Positions 6,503 through 7,150 of a stretch of DNA of 7,150 nt are shown here, piece by piece; the stretch's first letter is position 1, and every line of letters starts with the position of its first letter. The position numbers and the translations under genes were made by a program. The notes beneath the pieces were generated by a model that was given only the letters and a program-made list of their open reading frames with translations, was not told the DNA's origin and searched no databases. The DNA lies in NCBI GenBank assembly GCA_025056955.1, contig JANWYL010000164.1:1-7150 (forward strand). Reading direction: 5' to 3'. Origin of the DNA: Sandaracinaceae bacterium. Its GTDB lineage: Bacteria > Myxococcota_A > Polyangia > Polyangiales > Sandaracinaceae.

Positions 6503-7150
6503 ATGGGCTGGCCATTCAATCCTCGCCAAAGCCCTTGGGCTTCAATCGATAAGCCAAAGGGGGGGTGGCGTCTTTTTCAATGGGTTTCCCCGGCATTTCT
6601 TTTGGGCGGCTTTTCGCTTGCGCTTTTCGCAATTCTTTATGAAATCGATTTTATTTTAGCAGGAATTGGAGAAAGCAAGAAAAGATCGGCTTTTGAACAA
6701 TACTTTGATTTTGATCCGAGTACGATTACAGACGCACTGAGCTCAATCGGAGAAGCGATTGCTGCCGTATTTGGAATTGTTGTGACAGTCGTTTCAATTG
6801 TCGTACAGCTTGCAGCAAGCAGGTACCCTGGGATTCCCCGGATGTTTGTGCGCGATAGAGTGAACTTAAGCGTAATGGGGTTTTACTTGGTTTGTTGCAT
6901 TTGTGGGGTTTGGATGGCTTTTGCCTTGCGTTCTGATTTTGTCCCGAGATTTGGGATTATCGCGATGTTGGCTTTGACAACGCTTGGGTTTTTGCTCATG
7001 CCACCTTACTTTGGATATGTTTTTTGGTTTCTTGAGCCAGAAAACATCATCGATCGGATTCGCATGCGAGCAATTGAAATCGCCTCGACGGGGCTTCGTT
7101 TAAAACAGATGGATGGCGAATTCGATAGGCTTCAATCTGAAACACTTGCG
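6503..7150 (+). CDS. DUF2254-like multi-pass membrane protein, 3' end outside window
   Basis: The frame is open for 216 codons from the ATG at 6503 to the window edge with no stop. Predicted membrane segments lie at about 27-47, 84-104, 121-142 and 151-176, followed by a cytosol-like charged stretch from 178. The block around 89-125 (VVTVVSIVVQLAASRYPGIP, then MFVRDRVNLSVMGF) resembles the DUF2254 family signature of a hydrophobic helix ending in QLASSQFSPR and then FLRDR; that family has no established function. The start is three bases after the oxidase stop and in the same frame. No separate ribosome binding site is present (AGGA is only one base from the ATG), so translation by coupling to the oxidase is likely. 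Its codons are richer in A and T than those of the oxidase. The membrane-protein call is firm; the family is a recalled resemblance. Confidence 0.5.
   Translation, partial: MGWPFNPRQSPWASIDKPKGGWRLFQWVSPAFLLGGFSLALFAILYEIDFILAGIGESKKRSAFEQYFDFDPSTITDALSSIGEAIAAVFGIVVTVVSIVVQLAASRYPGIPRMFVRDRVNLSVMGFYLVCCICGVWMAFALRSDFVPRFGIIAMLALTTLGFLLMPPYFGYVFWFLEPENIIDRIRMRAIEIASTGLRLKQMDGEFDRLQSETLA

Noticed and set aside
6408..6659. 83-codon plus-strand frame spanning the oxidase end
   Set aside because: It overlaps both the oxidase C-terminus and the DUF2254-like gene in a different frame, and those two have clear protein-level support.

Overview
The window looks like part of a bacterial chromosome of moderate GC: about 53% in one hand-counted 60-base line, with roughly 30% in one internal segment. 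It carries six protein-coding genes, two of them cut by the window edges. I see no rRNA, tRNA, CRISPR array, transposase or phage gene. The gene types suggest a deltaproteobacterial or Myxococcota-like organism. They are a DnaK paralogue without the usual acidic tail, a CNT nucleoside transporter, an extended SDR of a type I associate with myxobacteria, a Tat-exported flavin amine oxidase with an N-terminal extension, and a DUF2254-like membrane protein. This placement rests on remembered family resemblance, not on a search.

Layout. Positions 1-1469 (+) hold the 3' three quarters of a DnaK/Hsp70 gene. It converges, with an 18-base gap, on a nupC-type Na+/nucleoside symporter at 1488-2894 (-). 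The nupC leader contains a good ribosome binding site, a small hairpin and a short dyad. From about 2941 to 3606 the DNA becomes strongly AT-rich and holds one orphan gene (3061-3522, -) of unrecognised function with its own ribosome binding site, which is a likely horizontally acquired insert. An SDR/thioester-reductase-like gene follows at 3607-4734 (-). It keeps the family fold motifs, but the catalytic Tyr and Lys are replaced by Ile and Arg. A 67-base divergent intergenic region with a perfect 7+7 inverted repeat separates it from a flavin amine oxidase (4802-6499, +) that carries a twin-arginine signal with a lipobox. Three bases after the oxidase stop, and in the same frame, a multi-pass membrane protein resembling DUF2254 begins (6503 to the window end, +).

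How the parts may work together. The oxidase and the membrane protein probably form one transcription unit. The SDR and the oxidase share a short divergent promoter region and could be co-regulated from the dyad there. No pathway can be assigned from sequence alone, and I found no clear novel multi-gene system. The best candidates for a second look are the catalytically degenerate SDR, the AT-rich orphan gene, the roughly 50-residue insertion in the nucleoside transporter and the altered substrate arch of the DnaK paralogue.
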